Origin: Saccharina japonica
Taxonomy: Eukaryota; Sar; Phaeophyceae; Laminariales; Laminariaceae
Direction: 5' to 3'
DNA: 64,000 bases
Assembly: GCA_008828725.1 (NCBI GenBank)
Contig: MEHQ01002813.1
Coordinates: forward strand, 286,305 to 350,304
The notes under the pieces were generated by a model. The model was given only the letters and a program-made list of their open reading frames with translations. It ran no database searches and was not told the DNA's origin. Shown here piece after piece: positions 1 to 14,931 of the stretch; position 1 is the stretch's first letter, and every line of letters starts with the position of its first letter. The position numbers and the translations under genes were made by a program.

Positions 1-40
1 TGAGGATGTTCTCGCATTCGCTCGCCCTTGGGTCATAGAA

Positions 41-688
41 CAGGCTAAACAAAACAAAAAGCGCTTCGGTGGGAGAAAACAAGCAAAGCAGTTACATCAT
101 ATTATAGCGACCCGAAACAAAAACGACGAAGAACTGCAAGTACTATCAAGTGGCCGATGAAAAATAGGAACAGCGTCCCGCAGTACAAATATATGCTATC
201 ACCAATGCCACGCGCGCATGTGTGTGGTACACACAGCTCCGTGCAACACATTTTGTACACCTCGGACCCATACCCTACCCATATTACCCATATATACCGG
301 TATGCAGCGCCGCGGGCATATTTCATTGGCACTTTTCCCGAAGGTATGTATATATGAAGCCCCTTAAGGGCTGTAAGAAAGTTTAAGAAAGTTCCGCGGG
401 TCAGAAATTTTTCGAAATCTCACGGGTCGGGTCAAGTCGGGTCGGGTCCGGAGGTTTCCAAACTCTCACGGGTCGGGCAGGGTCACCCTTACGACCTGAT
501 CTGACCCGCGAGGTTTGACCCAGCCCCGTGAACAACTCTGATTATTTTATTATTTTGGGTCACCCTCGGTCTTACGGCGGATGCTACTTTAAAAAACAAA
601 ATGTATATACCAGGTGTAAAACAAAATGGCGTGAAAACAAGGGGGGGGGGGGGGCAAGTTCCAAGCGTTGCAGGGGCGTTATTATCAC
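41..688. other. Left edge, no supported exon
   Basis: Contains a short GGGTCGGGTC/ACGGGTCGG repeat (413-500). The next gene A exon was looked for on the minus strand and not found. Confidence 0.5.
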
Positions 689-777
689 CTGTTAGAGCGG
701 CGGAACAGCACCAGCGCGGCCTGGAAGTCCTTCAAGGCCATGAGCAGCCTCGCCGCCTCAAAGTTCACGTCTTTCCC
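689..777 (-). CDS. Gene A exon 13, TPR-like helix pair
   Basis: An 89-bp exon encodes GKDVNFEAARLLMALKDFQA then ALVLFRRSN, a tetratricopeptide-like helix pair (small residues at the A/L/A positions). The acceptor is ttttcgtcag, the donor gtgata, leaving phase 2. No continuation is recognised between 1 and 688, so the next exon probably lies beyond the window. Confidence 0.68.
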
Positions 778-3700
778 CTGACGAAAAGAGTTCGAGGCAA
801 GCGGCACACAAACCCGGTTACAAAAAAAAACAAAATTACTCCGACATATTATTGCCGTTAAATCCCTCAAGAACTGAACACACATTGTGGAGGACAAATT
901 ACTTGGATTTAGTGTGGGATATTGTTTTGCAGTAGGCAGGAAATAGTTAATGGCTACCGAATTACCCCGACGTCTTGAAGGTAACGGATGGTTCTCAACC
1001 GTGAATTCCCCGACATGTTGCCAGTGACGGATACTTGATTTATCTGTCGTCTGGTCAACAACGGCTATACATCAGGTTTCCCCGAGGTGTGGTAGGCAAA
1101 GGGTGCAAATTACCCCGACGTCTTGCTTGCATTTCAAATTTACCCTGAACCATTTCTGGCAACGGTTGGTAAATTTCCGTGACGTCCCGGCAGCAACGCC
1201 TATCGAGTAACCCCGGCGTGTTGCCGATAAGGGTTTTCAATATTCCCCCTCGCGGTCGGTACCCACAAAAAGCTTGTCCCCCCCGCCCCCCGTCTAGCTA
1301 ACGTACATTATGAAGGGTCTCGCAGAAGCGCATCACACCTCCCTTGTAAGTCTTGCCCGTCATCAAGTGCAACCTTGCCCTTGTTTCCTGCGACTGCCAG
1401 TGCCCGTCGGGCTATAATACTAGCCCGGGCCCCCGGCCCCACCTGGTACGCCGACAACCCCCCGCGAGAGCCAAAACGTAACGAGCGATCGCACGAAAAG
1501 CCGAAAATCCATCCCACCCAAACCAAACCTGGGTGCTACCAACACTAGCCCTACTTCACCCTCGCCCCCGCCCTATAACCGAACCCTCATCCCAACCTCA
1601 GCATAACCACCCCTCACCGTACCCCCCCCCCCCCCCCCATTAATTTCGACCCCTTGTCATCCATACGCAAGGTAAAATCACGGGTCCACGACGGGTCGTA
1701 GTAGGAAGTGCAGCTACACCCGTTCGGTAATATATAACTGACGCCGAACAGAGCCTCCAGTTTCGCTTCGCGCTTGGTGCAAGCAACGCCTGCCTGGTCG
1801 GTGAAAACCCAACGTGTTCCGTCCCGGCATTGTAGGGATGCGAGGGTCTACGGTCATACGACTACGGCCATGCATGAATATCGAGTACACCCCCCCCCCT
1901 CCACAGGTGCTCCGTCTCGAAAGGGATGCGTGGTAAATGGTCAAATGACTAAGGCAAGCAACAAATGAGTACGCCCCCTCCCCCCCCCCTTGGAAAAAAC
2001 CATCGCGCGCGTGCTAACATAAGAGGCGAGGTATACCTTATTTTGGCTGAAACGTCCTTAACCCCAAAATCGTCGGAAATTATTTTTTTTGTGTCGCAAT
2101 ATTTTTCAGTGTATGCTTAGGGCCCGTTTAAACGAAGAAGAAAAAAAAACAATTAGGAAAAAAAAAAAATCAAATCCGCTTTTCATTGGTCAACACACGC
2201 ACCAGCACCAAAGATTAGGATCTTGGGGCATCATATTTGGTGCTGGTGCGTGTGTTGACCAATGAAAAGCGAATTTGAATTTTATTTTTTCCAAATTAAT
2301 TTTCTGCTGTTTTCGAAGAAGAAAAAAAAATCAATTTGGAAAAAACTATGTTCAAATCCGCTTTTCATTGGTCAACACACGCACCAGCACCAAATATTAG
2401 GATCTTGGGGCATAATATTTGGTGCTGGTGCGTGTGTTGACCAATGAAAAGCAAGGGCCCGAATTAACGAGTATAAAATAAATTCAATTTGGAAGAAAAA
2501 AAATTCAAATTCGCTTTTCATTGGTCAACACACGCACCAGCACCAAATATTACGCCCCAAGATCCTAATCTTTGATGCTGGTGCGTGTGTTGACCAATGA
2601 AAAGCGGATTTGAATACATTTTTTTCGAAATTGATTTTTTTTCTTCTTGTAAACGGCCCTTAGGGCCCATATTAACGAGTAAAAATAAATTCAATTTGGA
2701 AAAATAAAAATATAAAATTCGCTTTTCATTGGTCAACACACGCACCAGCACCAATTTTTATGCCCCAAGATCCTAATCTTTGGTGCTGGTGCGTGTGTTG
2801 ACCAATGAAAAGCGGATTTGAATAAAAAAAATTCAAATTGAATTTTTTTCTTCTTCGTTAAAACGGGCCCTTAGGGCCCGTATTAACGAAGTACAAGTAT
2901 AAACTCAATTTGGAAAATAAAATCCTATTTGGATGTGATTTCGCAAAAAAAAACTGGTTTGCATCCTATGGGGAAACAGTGAATTGTTCGTTCAAATATT
3001 TCTGAAATAAAAAAAACGCAAGCATGCGTCACAGCCTGGGGTGAAAAAAACGACGAGAGGAGACGAGAGGGAAGGCATGCGTCGGCGCGTGCGCGCCGCC
3101 GCCAGCATACTTTTGCTTTCGGCGGCCCAGGCTAGGAAGCTATTGCTCTCAGGGTCTCCTGGGCGGGCGTCGGGATCCCTGGAACGCCAGGGGAAAGACA
3201 GGGACGGCGATGGTGCTATCAAAGTTTGAAACGTATCCTGCTGGTTTTGCGTCGATCGCTCGGTTTTTGGTCGGGTTGGCACATCGAGCTGGGTGAAAAG
3301 TTGGGATTGCGACTGCCATGATTGCTTTTGAGGCGCCACCGCCGGGGTACGATGTTCTATGGTCTGTAAGCGTGGGCGCGGCTGTTGTCCCGGTGGCCTC
3401 GCGTCGTGGTTCGCGCGTTGTCGCCTCGGTCGTGGTCATCGATGCGGCCAAGAAATGACCAGATTATACCGGGGGCATTTGCCCACCGTAGACATCCCGG
3501 TCCAAGTCGTGCCAACTCCTCAATTTGATTTGAATTCTACCCAAAAGAAGGTCCTGGGACCTTCTTGGTTTTTTCGTCCAATTCAAATTGATTATACCCC
3601 AAGATCCTAATCTTTGATGCTGGTGCGTGTGTTGACCAATGAAAAGCGAATTTGAATTTTATTTTTTCCAAATTGAATTTATTTTATATTCGTTAATACG

Positions 3701-6700
3701 GGCCCTTAGGCCACGGAATTGTTCATCGGGTATATATATACGACGTAGCACTTATATTTCACTCCAAACTCAGTTTTTAGGTGAGGTATGGAGCTCCTCA
3801 AGTGACAATAAGTGACCACCCTTATAAGGCAGAAACATGGTGCACCTCTACCGTAGCATGAGTCTCACCTTCAATCCACCCCAACCCCCACCTGCCCCTG
3901 CCTTCGCCCCTACGCCAACCCAACTACCAACTGTTGTAGGGGAACATAGGACTCATACGTAGTAATCACAACGAAATATGGTGTGTAAACGTAGGAGGAT
4001 GCCCTGGTTTTGGGGGTCCATCGCGTGTTCTGATTGCTGTAAGCCCCTGGTACTAGGCGAGTGTTTTATTACTATAATAGTATAGTATAATGGTATAATA
4101 GTATAATAGTTTAGTATAATGGTATAATAATATAATAGTATAGTATAATGGTATAATAGTATATGTTAGTGTACCTGTTGTAGGGGGTACCACTGGTGGG
4201 CGATAGCGATGGCGTCGTTCTTGAGGTCTTCCCAGAGAGGAGGAGGCAGTTCGTGGCTAGAAACCTGCGACAGGCAGATACAGGCAGTTACGGATGGTCC
4301 AGGCGCGACGGTCACAGACGGTTACAGGCAGTTACAGACGGTTACATATCGTTATAGGCGGTTAGATACGGCTACATATGTACGGTTACATACAGTTACG
4401 GGCGGCTACAGTCGGTTACAAATGGTTATATACTGCTACAGGCGGTCGTCGATTATATAGACGGCTGATGACGGTTACAGACGGTTACAGACGGTTACGC
4501 ACGAAGCATTTTTACACGCAGGTACAGGCGGTCGAAGATCGAGGGAGACGGCTACAGACGGTTACATACAGTTACAGCCAATTACCGACGGTTTCATATT
4601 GTTACATACGGCTAGAGGCGGTCGCAGATTCATATAGACGGCTGCAGACGGTTATACGGTTACATACGGTTACAGGCTGTCGCCGATGGTCATTGGCAGT
4701 TATAGACTATTGAAGGCAGTTACAGACGTCACAGGCGGTTACGCATGGTTACAGGCGGTTACGCATGGTTACATGCGGTTAGAGATGGTTGCAGACAGTG
4801 GCATATGATTACAGACGGTTACGTACGGATATGTACTGATACAAATGGTTACAGACGGTTACATGCGGCTACAAACGGTTACACGGTTACATACGGCTAC
4901 AGACGGTTACACACGGTTACAGACGACGCATGCTACGGTAGGGGTGTAGCAATACATGTTTTTGAGGCTCCTTGCCGGGGGAGCTAGACGCCTCAATACC
5001 TGCAGGAACGCCCAAAAAACTGAAAGAAAGTGCAACCATGGCCTCGGCATAGAACCAAATATATTGTACAACATAAATAGCATTCCAACAATATTAGGGT
5101 GTTTGCAGAGAATTTGGTTGAAACCAGTCTGGCTGTTTTTTTGTAGTCTGTTTCCTATATATATATGCTTTACATATATAAATGGCCCCAACCCACGAAA
5201 AATTAAGATCTGCGTAAGGTGGTGGCAAAAAGTGGCCAAAATCCCACTTTAAACCTGTTTTTTCTTGGGCTGGGTTAAACTCTCAAGAAGGTTCTCAGAA
5301 AGGTTCTTAGGAAGGTTCTTAGCGGGGTTCTTAGGAATTTTCTCAGGGAGATTCTCAGAGGGGTTTTAGGGAAGGTTCTTAGGATGGTTCCATGGGTTAG
5401 GGTTATTTTAGATAGCAAACAGACCGCAAGAAACCCAACCGAATCGATTCCAACCAAATTCTTCGCAGAACACCCTATATATGTTGCAAACAAAAACGGG
5501 ACCAACGATAAGCCGTGCCTTATAAGGCGTATGCATTGGGCAGTTACTTACTGCATTGAGGAGATCGTCAGTCACAGCCTTTGCTTCGGACAAAAAGTCG
5601 CACCCCTATCTAAGCACGCGTCAGGCGGTTACTGGCGGTTTCAGACGGTTACAGACGGTTACAAACGGGTACAGACAGCTACACGCGGGTTTCAAGCGGT
5701 TTCAGGGGTCTAATACTCAGGCGGCTGCAGACGGTTACAAGCGGTTACACCTATGGTTACAAAATTTGGTATCATATCAGTACAACAAATCAATACAATC
5801 AACACACACCATTCTGACAAAACAAAGGTACATATAAATACGTACCACGAGGAGGAAAGTCTCAAGAAAATATCGTGCCAAAACAAAAAACAAAACAAAC
5901 ACATCACCCTAAGCCAATCAGAGCAGCCTTCTCCCTGACCCTAAGCCAATCAGACCACATCTCGAAAAAGCGGTGAAGCTCTACTGGAAGCAGCAGTTGT
6001 GAAGGGGCTAGAAGGTAACCACTATGGCCGAAAATATAAGGAACGTTTAGTCACCATTATGAATATCAAACGGTCCTTACATTTCCGTCTGGAGGGTGGT
6101 ATATATAGGAAACGTACGCACCTGGTCCACGAGCGGGGCCCTGAACTTCATGAACACATCCGGGTCCAGCCTCGACAACCTCAGCAGCTGCAGCACGAGC
6201 CCTAAGCTCGGCTGCGCCACGTCGTCCTTGACCGCCCTCTGGAGGGTGCTGAACGACTCAGGCCCGAACGATTGGGTCGAGTCCTCAAAAGCGAACCGAG
6301 TCTCCTGGAGGACGCCAGCCCCCACCCCAAACGCCAACGCCTGGCACTTGAAACCCTCCATGTAAGGGGAGGATACCGACCACCCCCCTTTCTGTCGGGT
6401 GTACCGCGCCAACGCGTCGAGATTCACCTATCGTAGTGTTTTTGTTTACAGAAGTGGATGGGTATGAAGGGAGAGGGGGGAGGGAGGGGGGGGGGTACTC
6501 GTGTCGTGCATGGCCGCAGTTGCATGATCGTAGACTCTCGCATCCCTACAATGCCGGGACGGAGCACGTCGGGTTTTCACCGACCAGGTAAGCATAACAT
6601 TACGTGTCCAAATAATCGCTGGTCGTTACGAGCGTTTCTGGTCGGTCGCTATCTCTTCGCGGGGCTGTTCGCTAGCTCTCAAGGGTTTCACTTTAAATTT

Positions 6701-9700
6701 TGGGACACATACACCTGGTATCATATATACAATACGTATATACTATACTTGGTATAATCTCGAATACGGTCTTGAGCTTCTACTACTGAAACTACTATCC
6801 TATACATATTCCAAGTACTATATTATCGTGACAAAAAACGATTTACCTACTATGGCCTTAGCAGGTATATCATTACTGTATCATAACGATATAAAATATG
6901 TACATGTTTGTTCTTACCATGCACGACAGGGAGCCGTGATACGCGATGTGCGGATCCCTCTCGCCCACCATCTCTTCCTCCCCGAGGTACCCCTTGTCCC
7001 CGACTAGCACCAGGCCTCGACCACCGGACAGCGAAGAAATATGCCTTCACGAACAAAAAGTCACAACAAACAAAACAGACGTAAACAAGCGTGTCTGACG
7101 TCTCACGCAGCTTGTAAAAAGTTGAGTTTCAACCACATTCAACCGGTCGTACTCACAGCTGACGCACTCCATAACAGTTTTATGCAAACAGTCATCAATG
7201 AAAAAAAAAGTCAGACAAAAACAGCAGTCACAAAAACCAAAGTCTCCCTTCCAAAAAAGAAAATCAGGAGGAAACACATCAGAACGAATCCACCACAACA
7301 ACAGCAGTCAACGCAAAACGTCAAGACAAATACAAAAAGTCACAAAAACAGAAATTCCCCCAAGAAGGATGCCCTTAACCCCTTAAGAAATGGTCCCACG
7401 AATTTGGGGACAAACTACTTGGAATTAGTGTGGGATTTGTTTTTGCAGTTCTGAATGGGTTAAGAAACAAAAGTCACAAACGTCACGAAAACAAAAACAC
7501 AAAAAAACGGGTATGGTAATTGAAAAAACAAAAAACACACACACAAATACACGCAGAAAAAACTCGAAAGGGATGCGCGGTCAATCGTCTTATGACTAAG
7601 GCGAGCAACAAATAAGGACGTCCCTCCCCGATCCCCTCCGACTCCCTCCCACCTCAAAAGCCTCAGGGCTCCCAGTGGCATCAGCAGGCTGCCCCCGGCC
7701 TCGCCCAGACGGCCCTCCAGGTACGACGCCAGCAGTCCGTCGAAGTCAGAGTCTCCCTGAACCCCGGCACCGCCCACCGCCTCTTCCCCCCCATCTCCTA
7801 CCCCAACCCCCGCCTCTTTATCCGGCGACAGCTCAAGGCTTGGTGGCGCACCTCCTCCCTTTCCTCTCCCCTCTGCTCCTCCTCCTCCTCCTCCTCCTCC
7901 TTCTCCTCCTGTTCTTCCTCCTTCCTCCGCCTCTTCCTGTTCCTGCTGTTGGTGGTCGTCGGCTGCAGTGGCCGCGTTTTTCGGAATTTCTTCGCCAGGT
8001 AGTCGTGCAAGTGGTAGCGGTGGTGGTAGCGGTGGTGGCCGGTGTAAGGTTACAGGTGTTTCGTAAGGACAAAGAGGAGAGTAAGGGTAGAGGTAAGGAT
8101 AAGGATAAGGATAAGGATAAGGATAAGGATAAGGATAAGGATAAGGACAAGGATAAGGACAAGGATAATGATAAGGATAACGATAAGGATAAGGATAACG
8201 ATGAAGGACACGGACAATGACAATACTAAGGATAAGTGCAAAGGAGATACGTACTCACTACGAAAACAAAGCTAATGGTGAGGCTGAGGACAAGGATACG
8301 GATAAGGATCAGGACAATGAAAAACATAATGTAAAAAAAACGGTATTAGGTACGAATGTACGCATTTATAATTTCATAGTTAAGGTGAGCCCCGTTGGTC
8401 AGAAAAAGAACCTTGGTCGGAACGTGATCTACCCCTGCAACTGAACAATCGCAGAAACAATCCATGGCCAGTCATAATCTTCGTCTGTGGCAAGCTTAAG
8501 CCTACAAACAAACAGACCACGTTCCACACCTCGCACAGAGCATCTACAGATAGATCAGATCATCTACAGATATACCATCTACAGCTATTAATAGACCACC
8601 TACACATATACCACCTACATATAGATCATCTACAGATGTATCGTCTACAGATAGATCATCTACAGATATATCATCTACAGATAGATAATCTACAGACAAA
8701 CCATCTCCAGATACTTCGGAGTATAACATCTACATATATGTCATCTCCAGATAGATCATCTTCAGATATACCATCTACAGATAGATCGTCTACAGATACA
8801 TCATCTACAGATAGACCATCTGCAGATAGATCATCTACATATAGATCATCTACAGATACATCACCTACAGATATACCATCTACAGATATATCATCTACAG
8901 ATACATCACCTACATATATATGTCAGCTACAGATACATATTTTACAGATAGATCATCTTGACAATCCAGATCCTAACCTGCCGCTATGAGACGTTGTGCA
9001 GGACCTGTGCAGTATAATACAGGTCCAGCGCAGGGAATATGCGGTAGCCAATCACAATCCACCAATCACAAGCCACACCTGTCTCAAGTCCAGCATAGTA
9101 GGCCCTTGCCCTCTCCGGCGTGACGGGGTGAGCGCGGTGGCTCCACTTCAGCCCGAGGCCCTGCAGCGCGTTCAGCGACAACTACAAGCACGTATATACG
9201 AGCACAAACATGAGCAATAGCCCGACCCCACACGAGCGAAGCGGAAACAAAAAAAAAACAAAAAAACGGAAACAACAAAAAAAAGTTGAAATAAAAGACG
9301 CATATACGGTAGAGGTGCACCATTTTGTTTCTGAGGCAGCTCACTTGAGGGTCTCTATACTAATACTAAGTCAAAAGCTGTTTTTGGAGGGGGGGGGGTG
9401 TACTCATGCCGTGCACGGCCGTAGTCATATGACCATAGACCCTCGCATCCCTACAATGTCGGGACGGAGCACGTTGGGTTTTCACCGACCAGGCAGACAT
9501 TGCTTGCACCAAGCGCGAAGCGCCGTGAGGTATTGGGCGAGTCGCATGGAGGGTGAGCTGCATCCTGCTAAGAACCGCCTCTGNAATATGGGACTCTGGT
9601 GTCCCGGGTTCGACTTGTGTCTGCAGCAAGCTTCTCTTTCTTGGCTTTGTAGCGTGTAGTACACGCCAGGTATCGGTGATGCTCGGCACGGCAAGCCAAG

Positions 9701-12700
9701 CAGAAGTGACATGAGGCAAGGCACAAGCTCATCTCATATCAGGAGTCACGACAGCTGTCACAAGTAATTACTTGGTGACCAGGCGAGGTAATTCCCCGCC
9801 TCAACTACCGTCAGATCTACGGAGACCTCTGACCACTGTTAGTACAAGATCCAATATCCACGATAATGGAGGAACATCTTCTGATCATGCACGATCTTGC
9901 ATGACAGATATCGCCAACTGACAATGTAGCAACAACCTGAGACTCACAAGTAGGTCATTCAGAAAAAAAAACTGACTCAAAACGTGTTCTATACCTCTGA
10001 ATAATGCTCCTCACTTTGCAAAATACCGCCAAAAAATAATGGCATTCGGACGATTTGGGGCTATAAGACCTATGCCAAGGGGAAAGCAAAGTTACCATAA
10101 AAAGTTTGAATTCCTAAGATCCCCGCCAGATTTTTCCAGAACAAGCTTGCTATGGGACCGATTCTTAAAATTCCAGGCAAATATTTCAAAGATCGATTTC
10201 CAACTTTGCTTTCCCATTGGCATAGGTCTAAGGGGATACTAATAGTCGGTCGTTTAAAATGAGAAACAAAAAACAAATAATCTTCGAGTATCGTGGCTAA
10301 AAGCAGTGTATTAATAGTAGCCTTTGCTTATTGATAGTAAAACTCTGTCCCGAAATATAAACATATTTCGCATACTAATGATTATTAAAAACGTTTCTTA
10401 TATTGTGGGACATATTTGTATGGTATGTGATGCATGCTTAGATAGCGAGTTCGTTGCGCACGAAAGACCGCCATCAAAACTCCACAGCACGACACTTGCA
10501 AAGATGGGTTTAAACGTTATCCTCGATCAGACAGCTGATTGATAGTTCATTAGTATTCTCAAAAATGTGGAGGATGTGCTGCTACCTGGTACCTGGTATA
10601 TACGTGCATGATAATGACAGCAAAGAATAAGCGGAGAATAAAAAAAAACAAGGTTTTGTCAGGCAATTTAGATGTTTTAAGCCCGAAATCTAAGCACGAA
10701 ACACGGTTGAAGGTAAAAAGTGGAACTTCTATAAGAACACTCTGGCCGTTCCTACTCAAGTCAACAATATTGAACGCCGATCGTACTCCCGGCCACAGCA
10801 GCGGTACAAATGACACCAAGCGGCCAAGCAGGAGAGCGGGAGGGGGGGGAAACAAACGGTTAAGTATTACGTACTGTATGTAGGCGAGGAACATAAAACT
10901 TGGGAAAGATAATTGCCGAGGGTATCGGTAAACGCAAGGGGCAACGTCCAGAGAAAAGAAGGGCGGCGCTCACCTAGTGGATTGCTGTCTATTTTATCGC
11001 CCTTCGGCAGACGTCTCGAGACGTCTCGACTATTCATAAAAAGAGACAAGTAGATTGTTTTGTTTTGTGTAAAGCGTAGGATGTCGAACGAGAATCGAGT
11101 TTGACACGATTTCGATAAACGAAAAACAAAAAAACCCAACGTGATTACGATATTTCATGTATGACAGGCGTCCAAGCTTTCGTACGGGCGAAAGGCGTTC
11201 GATATTTCGAAACGTTCGATCCGACACCCAACACCCAACGCTAGTCTCGACGCCCCGATGCTCCTATCCTTCAATGCTCTGTCCACGAGGGAGTCGCAAG
11301 CAGTCCCGATCGAGACGAGTCAAAACAAACCAGGAACTCAGGAGAAAACCCAAATTATCCTCAACCGGTCTCATGTGCGTAGGGATTTCCACCTCGGGTG
11401 GAAGAGGGGGGCGGCGATACTCCCTCGCTCCTGAAATTATTTTTGAGACACTTACTACTGCCCGGCCGATTTGAGGGCTACCTCGAGGAAAATCGAACAA
11501 AAAACCCCGGAAACAGTCGACGAAACAATCGAGGAAAAGTCGAGGAAAATCGGGGGGGCGGGGGGGGAAGCGAGGAAAAAAAACAACGAAAAGTCGAGGG
11601 AAAACAAGAACAAAAAAAAATAAGCAATTCAAACGCTGCGCGGCGATCTGGCATGCACCTACCAGTGCACTTACCAGTTCACCTACCAGTATATTATATG
11701 CTGGTGCGTACGGACACTGATAGGACTGGTAACATATTTGGTATGACTGACCTTAGACTTGTCCGCTGGTAACGGTTTAGTCGCAGTGATGGTCACCCTG
11801 ATGATAAGTAAGGTCAAAATCGGTTCAAAAATAAATCGAATGCGCGCGCAACCGACAAAAGACAGCGGAGCAAAAAGGAGAGAGAGAGAAAACGTGGAGG
11901 GTCGATTTTCAGACAGCAGCAGAATGCTTCGTATCGCTTTTGTTGAATGAGCACCATGGTCGTCTTAACAACGGGCGACTTGTCCAAGCAAACACTTCGC
12001 CCGACATCTCCCCAAAGCCACCATATTCGTTGTGTGTACGTACCCCCGCTTAAGCCATGGCCCCTCTACGGCAGATTTTGGAGAAAAATCGGCTCCGAAA
12101 TTCGTCCCAGGGGGTGTGCTACCTTGTTATCTTGATTACAGTATACGGGTAAACCCACCAAGGTTACATATATACCGCGGAATTTGGTCTAACCTGTTCT
12201 CGTAGAGGGTTTTGTCCTTGACTCGGAAGGCATCTTGTCGCAGGGAGTCGAACACGTAGTTGCACACCGTCGCTATGGGGTTCTTGGTGGACTTGAGGTC
12301 GACCACCTTTCCAGACACCTGCTCGCCGCCACCGATCAAGCAAGCAAGCAGGCAAGCAAGCAAGCAGGCAGGCAAGCAAGCAAGCAGTCAAGCAAGCAAG
12401 CAGGCAAGCAGGCAAGCAAGCAAGCAATACCGTGAGGGTGGGTGAGGGTGAACATGTTAGATCGCCATTCATGTTACATACGATATCTACCAGGTATTAT
12501 ATATGGGAGCAACTGCAGTACAAAAGTCGAAATTAAAGCTGCTGTATAGGTAATTATCACCTGGTACAAGTATATGCTATTAACCGGGTGGTAAAAGGTT
12601 TTTAGCAAAACGCAGCAAAAAACACATTCAACTGGCGTTTTTTTTGTCGGAAAAAAAACGATTGTGGGAACAATACCGCCGCGTACCGTACGTGGAGAGC

Positions 12701-14900
12701 TGGTAGCGAAAAACCAAAAGAGCAAATAATCGGAGTCGATACTGTATACCACACCCCCTCGGAGGAATTTCAACGCTGATTTGCTCGACGACCGGTCGAG
12801 CGCTAACCGGAGAGGGAGAGGGAGAGGCGAGCAGGGCGAGAAGGGGAGAGGGGAGAGGGAGAGAGGATGTTAGAGAGCAGGAGAGGGGGAGTTGAGGGAG
12901 AGGGAGAGGAGAGGGGGAGGGAGAGGGAGAGGGGGTGGGGAAGGGAGGAAGAGGGAGATATGGGGAAGGGAGGGATAGAGGCAAAGGGACTTGCCTGGAA
13001 CAGGAGTTCGCTGGAAGGGTTTGGGTCCTCCGCATCCAAAAGTGCCACCTGCATGCAGGCAAGGGAGGGAAACATAACCGGAGTGAGATAAATCCTCGCC
13101 ATCAAAAACGCGCTGGCAGAGGCGACATAATTCTGAACGCTATTCCAGCAGCAGCATCCGCAGCATAGCTCCACGCAGCATCGGTAGCGGTAGCAGTAGC
13201 AGCAGCTCACCGCAATGCTGAAGCAGTGTAACTTCAGACAGCAGCAGGACGAGGATGAGCATCAGCATACACAGCCGCAGCACTACTGCACGGAGTTAGA
13301 CCAAACTTACCAAACTTGTACTATACGTCCACGGCTGATCTACAAAGACTAAATCTGTACCAGGGTCGTACTTACATACGTTTATATACTTGACTACTTA
13401 TATTCGCTTCGCTTACCTCCAAGTTCGTTGAGCGGATTTGAGTTTACGACTGGGGAGGAAGCAAGAGAGAAAGAAGGGCGAAGATAACAAAAGACGGCGA
13501 AAACAAACAACAACACTCGTTGGTTACTAAAAAATACCTGGCCATACTCGTATGATACATACCCTTCCACCTGGTGGACTTTTAGACGACGGCAGACGCT
13601 GCCAGGCATAGGTCGAAACACTAAACTACTGAACATCCACTGCTGGCTCACCTCCAACACGCCTTCGTCTAGGAAACCTTGCATCGAGGAGTGAGACCGG
13701 ACGTAGTCCAGCGTGCCCTTTCCAATGAAACAAATGTGGTACAAAGGGGGGGGGGGGCTGTCACTTACTTCAGTCAACCATCCAACCCCTCCGAATAATT
13801 TCTTAATCCCTATAGTACTGCAGTACCGATGTGGGGACAAAATACTTGGGAAATTTACTGAAATGTTTGGTCATGTATAGTGCAGTACTGAAAGGGTCAA
13901 CCTGATTGTTTCGACGACGACGGAGAGAGTGAAAAAAAACAAGCGGTGCGTCTCTGGAAACATCTCGACAAGACCTTCCCACAAGCCATAATTTGTTGTG
14001 TTGTGTGTGCCCCTTGACCCATTCAGAACTGAAAAACATATCCTACACTAATTCCAAGTAGTTTGTCCCCAAACACGTGGCACCAGTTCTTGAGGGTTCA
14101 AGACATGGTTTGGGGAAAATCGGCTATGATATCAAAGTCGTGCCAGCGGGGGTGTGCTACCTATGATATATCACACCTACATCACCCATGCAACTGTGGA
14201 ACCATTCACCGTAAGATAGTTGGAACCAGCTGGACCGCCACTAGTACAGTCAACCACTTCGCACTTCGGACAGATCATACAGATCATACAGATCATACAG
14301 ATCAGATAGATCAGATAAATCAGATAGATCAATCCCACTTCATGATCTAGATCTTTCAGGGCAGATAGATCCCTGATCTGTATGATCTGTATGATCTAAT
14401 TCATGTTGCCGGGCGAGGGCAAAACAATCTTAAGGGTCTAGGGCATGTTTCCTGGATTGAATCTGTGCTATACAGATCTTGCACAGAACCTCACAACGCC
14501 ACGTTAAGATCTAGATCATGGTCTGAGCGACGTGTGTACCATTGGGACCGCCACATCAGGCAACCATTTGGTCGAGAAGCCACGCAGTGTTGAACGGATC
14601 ACTCCAGTCAACCACCCAAGCGTCACTTCTCAATTTAAACCTTCCGAACGTCACTTCTCAACCAACCATCCCACCGTCACGTCTCAATCACCCATCCTTC
14701 CAACGGTAACTTCTCAACCCATCCTTCCAACCGCCAGTTCTCAACCAACCACGCTTCCAACCGTCACTTCTCAACCATCTTTCCAACGGTAACTTCTTAC
14801 CCCATCTTTCCAACCGTCACTTCTCGACCGACCATCCTGCCCAACCGTCACTTCTCAATCACCCATCTGGATAGACCGTTGGCCACTTCACTTCAACCAC

Positions 14901-14931
<31 letters not shown>

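Noticed and set aside
7041..7454. 137-residue Lys/Gln/Thr-rich plus-strand frame
   Set aside because: Composition follows an A-rich CACAAAAAC stretch in a gene A intron; it is antisense to gene A and contains a dispersed repeat.
9584..9584. Ambiguous base N
   Set aside because: A single unresolved base inside a dispersed repeat; it does not affect any exon call.
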